A DNA stretch of 64,000 nt from NCBI GenBank assembly GCA_963814435.1, contig CAWFCV010000010.1, forward strand, positions 1 through 64,000. The letters are read 5' to 3'. A program made the position numbers and the translations under genes. Below the pieces are notes generated by a model. It saw nothing but the letters and a program-made list of their open reading frames with translations. It was not told where the DNA came from and ran no database searches. Positions 13,343 to 25,320 of this stretch are shown piece by piece (within the stretch, counting starts at the first letter, position 1; each line of letters starts with the position of its first letter). The DNA comes from JAEUPI01 sp963814435. GTDB taxonomy: Bacteria > Pseudomonadota > Gammaproteobacteria > Burkholderiales > Burkholderiaceae_C.

Positions 13343-13864
13343 ATGCAGATTGCCAGCCCCTGCGTCGTCAGTCTGACGTGGACGTTGCACGACGCCCAGG
13401 GCGAGGCCATCGATGAATTGACCGAGCCGATGGAGTTCTACTTCGGCGGTGAAGACCTGCTCGCCAAGGTCGAGGAAGCCCTCGATGGCCAGGACGCCGG
13501 CTTCGAGATCACGTTGCATCTCGAGCCCGAGCACGCCTTCGGCGAATACGACTCCGGCAAGGTGTGCTTCGAGGATCGCTCGCTCTTCCCCGAACATCTC
13601 GAGCCCGGCATGCAGTTCGACGGCCTGCCTGCCGGTGCGCGGACGACCGACATGCCCGACGACGCGATCTACACCGTCACCGAGGTCTATCCGTCGCACG
13701 TGGTGCTGGACGGCAACCACCCATTGGCTGGCGTGGCGCTGCGCCTGCACGTCAAGGTGATCGACGTGCGTGCCGCCAGCGAGAGTGAAATCGAGCAAGG
13801 CAGCGTCGACGGCGGCCCGGTCACGGTGCTGGCGACGGCGCCCGACAAGCAGCGCCTGCACTGA
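13343..13864 (+). CDS. FKBP-type peptidyl-prolyl isomerase, SlyD-like
   Basis: A 173-residue cytoplasmic prolyl isomerase or chaperone. The FKBP part shows WTLHDAQGEAIDELTEPMEFYFGG, and the insert-in-flap region is recognisable as EITLHLEPEHAFGEYDSGKV. The second half contains NHPLAGVALRLHVKVIDVR, the signature DGNHPLAG of SlyD-type proteins. It lacks the His/Cys-rich metal tail of E. coli SlyD and ends in PDKQRLH. The gene is intact and convergent with dut; their stops are 12 bases apart. Confidence 0.88.
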   Translation: MQIASPCVVSLTWTLHDAQGEAIDELTEPMEFYFGGEDLLAKVEEALDGQDAGFEITLHLEPEHAFGEYDSGKVCFEDRSLFPEHLEPGMQFDGLPAGARTTDMPDDAIYTVTEVYPSHVVLDGNHPLAGVALRLHVKVIDVRAASESEIEQGSVDGGPVTVLATAPDKQRLH

Positions 13865-13876
13865 CCCGCGCCGGCG

Positions 13877-14326
13877 TTATTGGCGCCCGGTGGAGCCGAA
13901 GCCGCTTTGGCCGCGGTCGGACGCCGCGTACTCATCGACGCGCCGAAACTGCGCCCGGACCACCGGCACGATGACCATCTGCGCGATGCGCTCCATCGGC
14001 TGCACGGTGAACGAGGTGCTGCCCCGGTTCCAGCAACTCACCATCAGCGGGCCCTGGTAGTCGCTGTCGATCAGGCCGACCAGATTGCCCAGCACGATGC
14101 CGTGCTTGTGGCCGAGCCCCGAGCGCGGCAACAACATCGCGGCCAGCCCGGGATCGGCGATGTGAATCGACAGCCCGGTCGGGATCAATGCGCTCTGGCC
14201 GGGCTCGAGCGTCAACGGCGCGTCCAGGCAGGCGCGCAGGTCGAGCCCGGCGCTGCCGGGCGTGGCGTAGGCCGGCAAATGGTCGGCCATCCGCCGGTCG
14301 AGCACTTTGAAGTCGACCACCGTCAT
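13877..14326 (-). CDS. dut: dUTP diphosphatase
   Basis: Dut hydrolyses dUTP to dUMP, keeping uracil out of DNA and supplying thymidylate synthesis. The intact 149-residue frame holds the trimeric dUTPase motifs: GSAGLDLRA (motif 1), PRSGLGHKHGIVL (motif 2), GLIDSDYQGPL with the catalytic Asp (motif 3), PMERIAQMV (motif 4) and the flexible tail RGQSGFGSTGR (motif 5). The ATG overlaps the coaBC stop by four bases (ATGA), the dut-coaBC coupling common in proteobacteria. Confidence 0.97.
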   Translation of the reverse strand: MTVVDFKVLDRRMADHLPAYATPGSAGLDLRACLDAPLTLEPGQSALIPTGLSIHIADPGLAAMLLPRSGLGHKHGIVLGNLVGLIDSDYQGPLMVSCWNRGSTSFTVQPMERIAQMVIVPVVRAQFRRVDEYAASDRGQSGFGSTGRQ

Positions 14327-15541
14327 GTCGCGGTTTTCAGGCGTGCCGCGATCTCGCGCACCAGCTCGCGCGCCAGCGTGAGCTTGTCGGCGCTGGCCAA
14401 TTGACGCTCGCCCTGGGCGTCGACCAGCAGCAGCGCGTTGTCGTCGCGGCCGAACGTGGCCGGGCCGAGGTTGCCGACGATCAGCGGCACGTTCTTGCGT
14501 GCGAGCTTGTCGCGCGCATTGCGCGCCAGGTCATCGGTTTCCGCCGCAAACCCCACGCAATAGGGTCGATCGGCCAGCCGCGCCACGGCGGCCAGGATGT
14601 CGGGGTTCTCGGTCAGCTCGAAGGTCGGGGTAGTCTTCGAACCGTCCTTCTTGATCTTGCGCTGCGCAAACGTCGCCGGGCGCCAGTCGGCCACCGCGGC
14701 CGTGGCCACGAACACATCGTGCGTCGCGGCCTGCGGCAGCACGGTGTCGTGCATCTGCTGCGCGCTCTGCACGTCGATGCGCCGCACGTGCCGCGGCGTG
14801 GCCAGGTGCACCGGCCCGGCGATCAGGGTCACCTCGGCGCCGGACTCCTGCGCCGCGCGTGCGATGGCAAAGCCCATCTTGCCGCTGGACAGGTTGGTGA
14901 TGCCGCGCACCGGATCGATGGCCTCGAAGGTGGGGCCCGCCGTCACCAGCACCCGCTTGCCGGCCAGAATCTTGGGCTGCAGGTGCGCCACCAGTTCGTC
15001 GCGCAATTCCTCGGCCTCGAGCATGCGGCCGTCGCCGATTTCACCGCAGGCCTGGTCACCGGCGGCCGGGCCGAGCACCACGGCACCGTCGGCGCGCACC
15101 TGCGCGACGTTTCGTTGCGTGGCCGGGTGCGCCCACATCTCTCGGTTCATCGCCGGCGCGACGAGCAGCGCACAACGATCCATCGGCCGCGCCAGGCACA
15201 GCAGGCTCAGCAGGTCGTCGGCCGCACCGTGGGCCAGCTTGGTGATGAAGTCGGCGGAGGCCGGCGCCACCAGCACCGCATCGGCGTCGCGCGTGAGGTT
15301 GATGTGCGCCATGTTGTTGCCTTCGCGCGCATCCCACTGGCTGGTGTACACCACGCGCCCGCTCAGGGCCTGCATCGTCACCGGCGTGATGAACTGCCTC
15401 CGCGGCACTCGTCATCACGACCTGCACGCTGGCGCCGGCCTTGATCAACTCCCGCGTCAGCTCCGCGGCCTTGTAGCAGGCGATGCCGCCGGTCAGGCCG
15501 AGCACGATCCGGCGGTGTTTCAATGGCTGCATCTCCGGCAT
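14323..15541 (-). CDS. coaBC: Bifunctional phosphopantothenoylcysteine decarboxylase/synthetase (one frameshift)
   Basis: CoaBC joins cysteine to 4'-phosphopantothenate and decarboxylates the product, two steps of coenzyme A synthesis. The N-terminal flavoprotein domain begins RRIVLGLTGGIACYKAAEL and includes the PASADFITKLAHG and APAMNREMWAHPATQ blocks. The C-terminal synthetase shows RVLVTAGPTFEAIDPVRGITN with SSGKMGFAIA, then VATAAVADWRP, KTPTFELTENPDILA and the GFAAETDDL region. A frame break near 15405 lies after VVMTSAA and before RQFITPVTMQALSG. ATG 15541 is preferred; ATG 15532 is nearly as good. Overlaps dut by four bases. Confidence 0.94.
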
Positions 15542-15566
15542 GGCGGGCAATGTAGCAGCGAGCGCC

Positions 15567-16334
15567 TCAGGCGCCGTGGCACTTCTTGAACTTCTTTCCG
15601 CTGCCGCAGTGGCAGGGTTCGTTGCGCCCGGGCTGCTGCGCCACTCGCCGGGTTGGCGGGCGCGGCGCGTGCTCGACCCAGTACAGGCGCAGGTCCTGCG
15701 CGGCGAGGCAGGCGGCGTCGATCAGCTCGTCGCGGCTCGGATGGCCCTGCGGATGGTGCGCATCGAGGTAGTCTTTCAGCTCGACGGCCGGCCGCTGCAG
15801 CGCGGCGATGCAATCCATCGAGGCCAGAAACCCGCGCCCGGCGTCGGTGGCGCCGTCGGGCACGACCCAATCGGCCGCGAAGCTGATGGTCGCGGCCTTG
15901 AACCCGCGCGCCCAGGCTACGCCGGGCTGCAGTTCGTCTTGCGCCTGCTCCGCCGTGCCGTGGCCCTGCGCCACGAAGTCGAGGCGGTCGGGCTCTTCGT
16001 ACGCCATGATCCACGGCGCGAGGCGAATGACGTCGGGCTCCTCGAGCAAGGCCTCGGCGTCGAGCTGGGCCGCGAGTTCCCGCCAGCGCGACGTCAGCGC
16101 GCGCCGGGCGAAACGCACGTCGGCCGGGTCGGCGAACACCCGGTCGAACGCGTCGCCCAGCATCGCCGGAAGCCACTCATCGGGCTGCACGGCACGCGGC
16201 CCCGCCAGCACCGCACTGAGGTAGCCGTCAACCCACTCCGGCGACACCAGCCGGTCGAAGCCGGCCAGTCGCCAGCAGGCTCGCTCGAATTCGCTCAGGG
16301 CTTGGGCTTCGCTCGCGACCGCCTCGTCCGTCAA
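15567..16334 (-). CDS. UPF0149/YecA-family protein with SEC-C zinc motif
   Basis: About 255 residues. The N-terminal YecA/UPF0149 helical domain reads ERACWRLAGFDRLVSPEWVDGYLSAVLAG. The C-terminal SEC-C zinc-binding motif reads GRNEPCHCGSGKKFKKCHG, with the CxC and CH ligands, as in SecA and many YecA proteins. The role is not established. A TTG start at 16334 is inferred because it overlaps the upstream stop (TTGA). GTG starts a few codons later cannot be excluded. The end lies 26 bases from the likely coaBC start. Confidence 0.82.
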   Translation of the reverse strand: MTDEAVASEAQALSEFERACWRLAGFDRLVSPEWVDGYLSAVLAGPRAVQPDEWLPAMLGDAFDRVFADPADVRFARRALTSRWRELAAQLDAEALLEEPDVIRLAPWIMAYEEPDRLDFVAQGHGTAEQAQDELQPGVAWARGFKAATISFAADWVVPDGATDAGRGFLASMDCIAALQRPAVELKDYLDAHHPQGHPSRDELIDAACLAAQDLRLYWVEHAPRPPTRRVAQQPGRNEPCHCGSGKKFKKCHGA

Positions 16335-17428
16335 GCCTTGATCTCGCGGGCGCTGATGGTGTACTTGAAGTTGTCCGGGTCGAGCGAATCGTAGCGACCG
16401 GCCGCGTTCTCGCACTGCGGATACATCAGAAAGCCGAGCTTCGGGCCATTGCTGCCGGGCAACGCCACGTCGTGCGCGGTGTTGTAGGCCAGCCAATTGC
16501 CCTCCCAGCCGCCGAACAGCGCCTTGTTCACCGGCCGCACCACCGGGTGCGTCGGATCCTTCAGCCACTCCGGCGTTTCCAGTCGCATCACCTTGCCGAC
16601 GTCGGCCGGGTCCATGGCCACCCAGCCGTATTCCTTGAGAAAGACCTCGGCACGGCAGTGCTGCGCGCCCTTCAGGCTGGCCGGGTTGCCGCCAAGTTCA
16701 CGGTAGCCGAACGCCGAGGGCACGAGGCGGATGCCATACACGTCGCGCGCCGGCACGCCGGCCGAGCGCAACAGGCCCACGAACAGCGCATTGATGTCAC
16801 CGCACTTGCCGTGCAGGTTGCCGGTTTCGAGCATCGACTTGATGTCGCCAACGCCGCAGCCGCGCACCTTGGGTTCGCGATAGGTGTTGTTGACGACCCA
16901 GTCGAACACCCGTTGGCTCTTCTCCAGATCCGACCGCGCACCGTCGGTGATCTCGAGCGCGGTCTTGCGCACGATGCCATCGGTGGGCATCAGCTCCGTC
17001 GGCTGCATCCAGGCACGCAGCGTTGCCGCGTCGGCGGCCACCGCACTCTTGCGGCCCCAATCCACCGCGCGGCTCTGCGTGCGGACGCGGCTCACGACCT
17101 CGACCACCGGCGCCGTGTTGTCCGCTGGAAACTCCGCCGCCAGCATGCGCGCGCCATAGTGCTGGTCCGAGGCCACGCGCGCCGACGTGGCGTTGCCGCT
17201 CCAGGTGTCGTCAAGCGACTTCTGGTAGTCGCTGTCGATCGACGGCAGCGGCACCCAGACACGGGTCGCGCCCTTCGGCTGCTTGACCTCGATCCGCGTG
17301 GTCAGCTCGAACTCGCGCCAGGTGCCGGGTTGCGGAGCGAATTGTCGCTCCTGCGCGTGCAAGGGCAGGCTGCTCGTGAGCGCCGCGGCGCCACCGACCA
17401 CCAGAAGAGAGCGTCTTTGCATCATCAT
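16331..17428 (-). CDS. Exported transglutaminase-like cysteine hydrolase
   Basis: A 365-residue protein with an N-terminal export signal (QRRSLLVVGGAAALTSSLPLHA; the twin Arg could suit Tat export). A beta-rich region precedes the transglutaminase-like core. The catalytic triad is visible: Cys in LHGKCGDINALFVGLLRSAG, His in GAQHCRAEVFL and Asp in WVAMDPADV. Such proteins act as periplasmic proteases or amidases; the substrate is unknown. Its stop overlaps the start of the SEC-C gene. The frame is intact. Start at 17428 is the first of three consecutive ATG codons, so it may be up to two codons later. Confidence 0.83.
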   Translation of the reverse strand: MMMQRRSLLVVGGAAALTSSLPLHAQERQFAPQPGTWREFELTTRIEVKQPKGATRVWVPLPSIDSDYQKSLDDTWSGNATSARVASDQHYGARMLAAEFPADNTAPVVEVVSRVRTQSRAVDWGRKSAVAADAATLRAWMQPTELMPTDGIVRKTALEITDGARSDLEKSQRVFDWVVNNTYREPKVRGCGVGDIKSMLETGNLHGKCGDINALFVGLLRSAGVPARDVYGIRLVPSAFGYRELGGNPASLKGAQHCRAEVFLKEYGWVAMDPADVGKVMRLETPEWLKDPTHPVVRPVNKALFGGWEGNWLAYNTAHDVALPGSNGPKLGFLMYPQCENAAGRYDSLDPDNFKYTISAREIKA

Positions 17429-17493
17429 CGGTCATCCTCCTTAAAAGAACAGGTCAACACCTCGGCCGACGCACCGGCCGCTCAGGTCATCCA

Positions 17494-18027
17494 TCATCCA
17501 CCACGGGATACGCTTTTCAGCAAGTCGGCCATCCAGGCCTTCGCGTCTTCGCCGCTCCAGTCGACCTCGCCGACCACCACCCGACGTGGCCGCCCGGTGC
17601 GGTCGATCAACACCGTGCTCGGAAACACCCGCGGCGTCCAGGCCTTGGCGGCGGCGCCGTCGCGGTCCAGCAGCACGGGCAGCGTGATCGGCGTCTTCTC
17701 CAGAAAACGTCGAATCGTCAGGTCCGACTCCTGGTAGTTCACGGTCAACGCGACCAGACCGTCGACCGCGTGACGCTGGGCCAGCGCCTGCAGTGACGGC
17801 ATCTCGGCACGACAGGGCTCGCACCAGGTGGCCCAGAAATTCAGCAGCACCGCCCGCCCGCGCAGATCGGACAGGCTCCACGACTTGCCGTCGAGGTCGT
17901 TCAACAGGAGCGCCGGAACAGGCTGCTGCGACGGCCAGTCGCGCAGCTGGTACGCCGCCGTCGCGCCGAACGGAGCGGCCACGGCGAGCGCCAGCACGGC
18001 GCGACGGGTGGATAAGGACGGTGTCAT
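17494..18027 (-). CDS. TlpA/ResA-family thioredoxin-like protein
   Basis: A 177-residue periplasmic thiol-disulfide protein. The N-terminus STRRAVLALAVAAPFGATAA is a signal or anchor. The thioredoxin fold carries the redox motif WCEPC in VLLNFWATWCEPCRAEMPSLQ, then ALTVNYQESD and the cis-Pro segment FPSTVLIDRTGRP. Related proteins reduce apocytochrome c or periplasmic thiols. No cytochrome maturation genes are nearby, so the target is unknown. It sits 66 bases upstream of the transglutaminase gene on the same strand. Confidence 0.87.
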   Translation of the reverse strand: MTPSLSTRRAVLALAVAAPFGATAAYQLRDWPSQQPVPALLLNDLDGKSWSLSDLRGRAVLLNFWATWCEPCRAEMPSLQALAQRHAVDGLVALTVNYQESDLTIRRFLEKTPITLPVLLDRDGAAAKAWTPRVFPSTVLIDRTGRPRRVVVGEVDWSGEDAKAWMADLLKSVSRGG

Positions 18028-18131
18028 CGACAAGGCAGGCACTGTCAGCTCGGCGGCGGAACGCGCACTGTACGACAGCCCGGCGCGCGCTGCTGGCAAC
18101 CGGACGATGGCGATCGGTGTCGCGGCCGGGG

Positions 18132-18659
18132 TCAACCCGGAATGCGCGGCGGATTCGGGTGCAGGCGCGCCATCGCGTGCACGTCGACGTAGCTGCCATC
18201 GCGCAAGGCATAGGCCCGATGCGTGCCCTCGAGCTCGAAGCCGAACTTGCGATACAGCGCGATCGCGGCGGCGTTGTCGGTGAATACCGTGAGCTCGATG
18301 CGCAGGCAGCCCAGCCATCGGTCTGCGGCGTCGACCAGCGCGGCCATCAAGGCCGAGCCGACGCCCCGACCCTGCCACTCGGCCGCCACGGCAATGCCCA
18401 GCCCGAGCACGTGGCGCCGGCGCAGGGCCGGGCCCGTCGCGTTCAGGCCGCCATTGCCGACCACGGCGCCATCGATCTCGGCGACCAGCAACAGGTCGTG
18501 CCGGCCGGGAGTGTCGTGCTCGGCTAGACGCGTGCGCCAGGCCTCGATGCTGGGATACGGCAGCTGCAGCAATCCGGGCAGCACCTGCGGGTCACCCATC
18601 ATCCGCGCGAACGCCTCGGCGTCGCCGGTTCGGGCTCGGCGAACGGTGATGGTGGTCAT
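18132..18659 (-). CDS. GNAT-family N-acetyltransferase
   Basis: A 175-residue intact acetyltransferase. It has the beta-rich N-terminus TTITVRRARTGDAEAFARM, then HVLGLGIAVAAEWQGRGVGSALMAALVDAAD with the acetyl-CoA pyrophosphate loop QGRGVG, and the closing LTVFTDNAAAIALYRKFGFELEG block. It resembles YhhY- or RimJ-like small-molecule acetyltransferases. The substrate is unknown. ATG 18659 gives MTTITVRR, the usual start. It lies between alaS and the TlpA-like gene on the same strand. Confidence 0.87.
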   Translation of the reverse strand: MTTITVRRARTGDAEAFARMMGDPQVLPGLLQLPYPSIEAWRTRLAEHDTPGRHDLLLVAEIDGAVVGNGGLNATGPALRRRHVLGLGIAVAAEWQGRGVGSALMAALVDAADRWLGCLRIELTVFTDNAAAIALYRKFGFELEGTHRAYALRDGSYVDVHAMARLHPNPPRIPG

Positions 18660-18768
18660 GCCCGGCGGGTCGCCCGCGCTCGTGGAGTGCGCGGCCGCGA
18701 TGGCCAACTCGAGCGTGAAGGTCGGGACGATCCAGCCATGCGAGCAGCCGAGATGCTGACCTGCGGCG

Positions 18769-21423
<2,655 letters not shown>

Positions 21424-21604
21424 CGGCAGAGCCCTGGTGCGTGGCCCCGGGTGTGGTTGTCAAGGGACAAAAAGCAAGCCCGCGATTCTATCGTTGCGCT
21501 CTTCGCCAACCCGTGCACAGAAATGCCACACAGACAGCGGGCCATGGTCGTAGCATTCGGGCCATCGTTGTATGGCGCGCCCTTGCTGGGCGTTGGGGAT
21601 GTTT

Positions 21605-22711
21605 ATGAGCAGGCAATCGCGGCGGATTCATCGGCAGACGGCAGCGGGCTGGCGGCTCGGGTATGGGCCAGTGTCTGCCTGGGGTCGCCGATTGGCAGCT
21701 GCGGCCTGCCTGGTGCTGGCCGCGCCAGCGTTTGCGTGGGAGCCCACCGCCCCGGTGGAACTGGTCGTCCCCGCCGGCACCGGCGGCGGCGCCGACCAGA
21801 TGGCGCGATTCATCCAGCAAGTGGTGACCAAACACGGGCTGATGAAGCAGCCGTTGACGGTGGTCAACAAATCGGGCAACTCGGGTGCCGAGGGCCTCAT
21901 GGACGTCAAGGCCTCGCGCGGCAACCCGCACAAGCTGCTGATCACGCTGTCGAACCTGTTCACGACGCCGCTGGCCACCGGGGCCGACTTCAACTGGCGC
22001 GACATCACGCCGGTGGAGATGATGGCGCTGGACCAGTTCGTGCTGTGGGTCCATGCCGACTCGCCGTACAAGTCGGCCAAGGACGTGCTGGACGCGTTGC
22101 GGTCGAGCCCGCCGAATGCCTTGAAGCTCGGCGGCACCGGCAGCAAGCAGGAAGACCAGTTGATCAGTGTGCTGCTCGAGACCGCAGCCTCCACCCGCCT
22201 GGCCTACCTGCCGCTGAAGGGCGGTGGCGATGTCGCGCGGTCGCTGGCTGAAAAGCAGGTCGACCTGACCGTCAACAACCCGATCGAAGCCGAGAAACTG
22301 TGGCGCGAAGGCAAGGTTCGCCCGCTGTGCGTGTTCGACGGCAACAAGCTCGACTACCCGGCCAAGGTGACCAGCAGCCAGAGCTGGAACGACCTGCCGA
22401 CCTGCATGTCGTTCGGCATTCCGGTGCAGTACCTGATGATGCGGGGCATCTTCACGACGGCGGGTGCCACGCCGGAACAGGTGGCCTACTACGTGCAGTT
22501 GCTCGACAAGGTGCGCACAATGCCCGAGTGGAAGGACTTCATGGCCCAGGGCGCCTTCAAGCAGACGGTGCTCAGCGGCGAGCCGTTCGTGAACTGGCTC
22601 GATCGCGCCGAAAGCTTCCATCGCGTGCTGATGCGCGAAGCCAAGCTGACCTATGCGGCCAGCAGCGTGGCAGCCGGACCGGTCGCGCCGTCGGCCCACC
22701 CCAAGAAGTAG
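21605..22711 (+). CDS. Bug/TctC-type tripartite tricarboxylate transporter binding protein
   Basis: A 368-residue periplasmic binding protein. The signal peptide is GRRLAAAACLVLAAPAFA, with mature WEPTAPVELVVPAGTGGGADQMAR, the Bug-family opening strand and beta hairpin. Later motifs are NKSGNSGAEGL, GTGSKQEDQL and LPLKGGGDVARSLAEKQVD. Bug proteins bind carboxylates. No TctA/TctB membrane genes are adjacent, which is usual for orphan Bug genes. Because gcdH follows, a dicarboxylate such as glutarate is a plausible ligand, but that is inference. Start at 21605; an in-frame ATG lies six bases earlier. Confidence 0.85.
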   Translation: MSRQSRRIHRQTAAGWRLGYGPVSAWGRRLAAAACLVLAAPAFAWEPTAPVELVVPAGTGGGADQMARFIQQVVTKHGLMKQPLTVVNKSGNSGAEGLMDVKASRGNPHKLLITLSNLFTTPLATGADFNWRDITPVEMMALDQFVLWVHADSPYKSAKDVLDALRSSPPNALKLGGTGSKQEDQLISVLLETAASTRLAYLPLKGGGDVARSLAEKQVDLTVNNPIEAEKLWREGKVRPLCVFDGNKLDYPAKVTSSQSWNDLPTCMSFGIPVQYLMMRGIFTTAGATPEQVAYYVQLLDKVRTMPEWKDFMAQGAFKQTVLSGEPFVNWLDRAESFHRVLMREAKLTYAASSVAAGPVAPSAHPKK

Positions 22712-22839
22712 ACTCGTTCTGCGTGCTCGCGCGGCCTGATTCGTCGGGTTGCGCGTGATCGCGGCGCTGCCCCTGCGTGGCGCTACGATGGCTGCTTTCG
22801 GGCCGTCCGCGCCCGAACGCACGAAAGGATGAGCCCGCC

Positions 22840-24027
22840 ATGGCCCAAGCCGCCCGCTTCAGCTGGGACGACCCGCTGCTCCTGGATGAGCAACTGAGCG
22901 AGGACGAGCGCACGGTGCGCGACGCGGCCGCCGCCTACTGCCAGGACAAGCTGGCGCCGCGCGTGCTCGAAGCCTTCCGCCACGAGAAGACCGACCCGGC
23001 GATCTTCCGCGAGATGGGCGAGCTGGGCCTGCTCGGCCCGACCATCCCCGAAGCCTACGGCGGCGCCGGCCTCAACTACGTCTGCTACGGCCTGATCGCG
23101 CGCGAGGTCGAGCGCGTCGACTCGGGCTACCGCTCGATGATGAGCGTGCAGTCGTCGCTGGTGATGGTGCCGATCCACGAGTTCGGCACCGAGGCGCAGA
23201 AGCAGAAGTACCTGCCCAAGCTGGCCACCGGCGAATGGATCGGCTGCTTCGGCCTGACCGAGCCGAACCACGGCTCCGACCCCGGCAGCATGATCACCCG
23301 CGCCAAGAAGGTGCCCGGCGGCTACGCGCTGAGCGGCGCCAAGATGTGGATCAGCAACAGCCCGATCGCCGACGTGTTCGTGGTCTGGGCCAAGGACGAC
23401 GACGGCGCGATCCGCGGCTTCATCCTCGACAAGGGCGCGAAGGGCCTGTCGCGCGCCGGCGATCCACGGCAAGGTCGGCCTGCGCGCCTCGCATCACCGG
23501 CGAGATCGTGATGGACGAGCGTGTTCTGCCCCGAGGAAAACGCCTTCCCCGAGGTGCGCGGCCTGAAAGGCCCGTTCACCTGCCTGAACAGCGCGCGCTA
23601 CGGCATCGCCTGGGGCGCGCTCGGCGCCGCCGAAGACTGCTGGCACCGCGCGCGCCAGTACGTGCTCGACCGCAAGCAGTTCGGCCGCCCGCTGGCGGCC
23701 AACCAGCTGATCCAGAAGAAGCTGGCCGACATGCAGACCGAGATCACGCTCGGCCTGCAGGGCTGCCTGCGCCTGGGCCGCATGAAGGACGAAGGCACGG
23801 CGTCGGTCGAGATCACCTCGATCATGAAGCGCAACAGCTGCGGCAAGGCGCTGGACATCGCCCGCCTGGCGCGCGACATGATGGGCGGCAACGGCATCAG
23901 CGACGAGTTCGGCGTGGCGCGCCACCTGGTCAACCTGGAGGTGGTGAACACCTACGAAGGCACGCACGACATCCATGCGCTGATCCTCGGCCGCGCGATC
24001 ACCGGCATCCAGGCCTTCACGGCGTAG
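22840..24027 (+). CDS. gcdH: Glutaryl-CoA dehydrogenase (three frameshifts)
   Basis: GcdH oxidises and decarboxylates glutaryl-CoA to crotonyl-CoA with FAD. Family features: FSWDDPLLLDEQLSEDE at the start, EAYGGAGLNYVCYGL, GCFGLTEPNHGSDPGSM in the FAD-binding middle domain, and KMWISNSPIADVFVVWAK. The C-terminal domain carries MMGGNGISDEFGVARHL and NTYEGTHDIHALILGRAITG, whose Glu in YEGT is the catalytic base. Breaks near 23455, 23490 and 23520 are each repaired by restoring GC/CG, giving LSRAPAIHGKVG, LRASRITGEIV and DERVFCPEE. ATG 22840 follows GAAAGGAT. The CoA-transferase starts four bases after the stop. Confidence 0.93.
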
Positions 24028-24031
24028 CGCC

Positions 24032-25228
24032 ATGAGCGATGCCCGGATGCTGCGACGGCGTCCGCGTGCTCGACCTGTCGCGCGTGCTGGCCGGGCCCTG
24101 GGCCGGCCAGCTGCTGGCCGACTACGGCGCCGACGTCATCAAGGTCGAGCGCCCCGGCAGCGGCGACGACACCCGCGCCTGGGGCCCGCCCTGGTGCGGC
24201 GACGGCGGCGCGACCGCGTGTCGGCCTACTTCCTCAGCGCCAACCGCGGCAAGCGCTCGGTCGCGATCGACATCGCCAGCGACGAAGGCGCAGCGCTGGT
24301 GCGCCAGCTGGCCGCTGAAGCCGACGTGCTGATCGAGAACTACAAGGTCGGCCAGCTGGCCAAGTACGGCCTCGACCAGCCAGCGCTGCGCGGCGCTCAA
24401 CCCGCGCCTGATCTACTGCTCGATCACCGGCTTCGGCCAGACCGGGCCGTACGCGCCGCGCCGCGGCTACGACTTCGCGATCCAGGCCACCGGCGGGCTG
24501 ATGAGCATCACCGGCGAGCGCGACAGCACGCCCGGCAGCGAGCCGCAGAAGGTGGGCGTCGCGGTGGCCGACCTGATCACCGGCGTGTACGCCACCACCG
24601 CCATCCTGGCTGCGCTGCACGAGCGCGCACGCGCACCGGCCACGGCCGCCACATCGACATGGCGCTGCTCGACATGCAGGTGGCGATGCTGGCCAACCAG
24701 GCGAGCAACTACCTGGTCGGCGGCAAGACGCCCAAGCGCATGGGCAACGCGCACTCGAACATCGTGCCCTACCAGGTGTTCGCCACGCGCGACGGGCACA
24801 TGGTGCTGGCCATCGGCAACGACGGGCAGTTCCCGCGCTTCTGCCAGCTGGCCGGGCACCCGGAGGTCGGACGTGATCCGCGCTACGCCACCAACGCGAC
24901 CGCATTGCGCGGCCGAGCCGAACTCGTGGCGCATGATCGCGGGCTGGATGCAAACAGCACACCACCGCGCAATGGATGGCGCTGCTGGAGCCGAACACGG
25001 TGCCCTGCGCGCCGATCCTCGACATGCCCGCAGTGTTCGAGCATCCGCAGGTGCGGCAGCGCGGGCATGCAGCATCGACGCTGAGGATGCCAGCGGTCGC
25101 ACGCCGATGCGTCGACTGGTGCGCCACGCCGATGCTGCTTCGACGGCGCAGACGTCGCGGTGGCCGACCTGCCAAGCCGCCCGGCGCTGCGCCGAGCACT
25201 GAGCGACGTGCTCCCCGCGGCAGCCTGA
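24032..25228 (+). CDS. Class III (CaiB/BaiF-type) CoA-transferase, probable glutarate CoA-transferase (frameshifted)
   Basis: About 400 residues. Begins CCDGVRVLDLSRVLAGPWAGQ, then DYGADVIKVERPGSGDDTRAW, FLSANRGKRSVAIDI and DVLIENYKVGQLAKYGLD; the Asp of family III that forms the acyl intermediate is in HIDMALLDMQVAMLANQ. The sequence closes DLPSRPALRRALSDVLPAA. Directly behind gcdH, it most likely makes glutaryl-CoA from glutarate using succinyl-CoA, as GcdG-type enzymes do in other proteobacteria. At least five breaks (near 24040, 24213, 24395, 24635 and 24880) fit loss of one or two GC units. The start at 24032 precedes the first one. Confidence 0.82.
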
Positions 25229-25320
25229 CGCCGCGGCACAGACCTGGCCCGGCGCGCTGACATCAACCACGGCTGGCGCGTCAGAGAGCCTGCGCTGCGA
25301 ACTCGAGAACCGGAGACCCC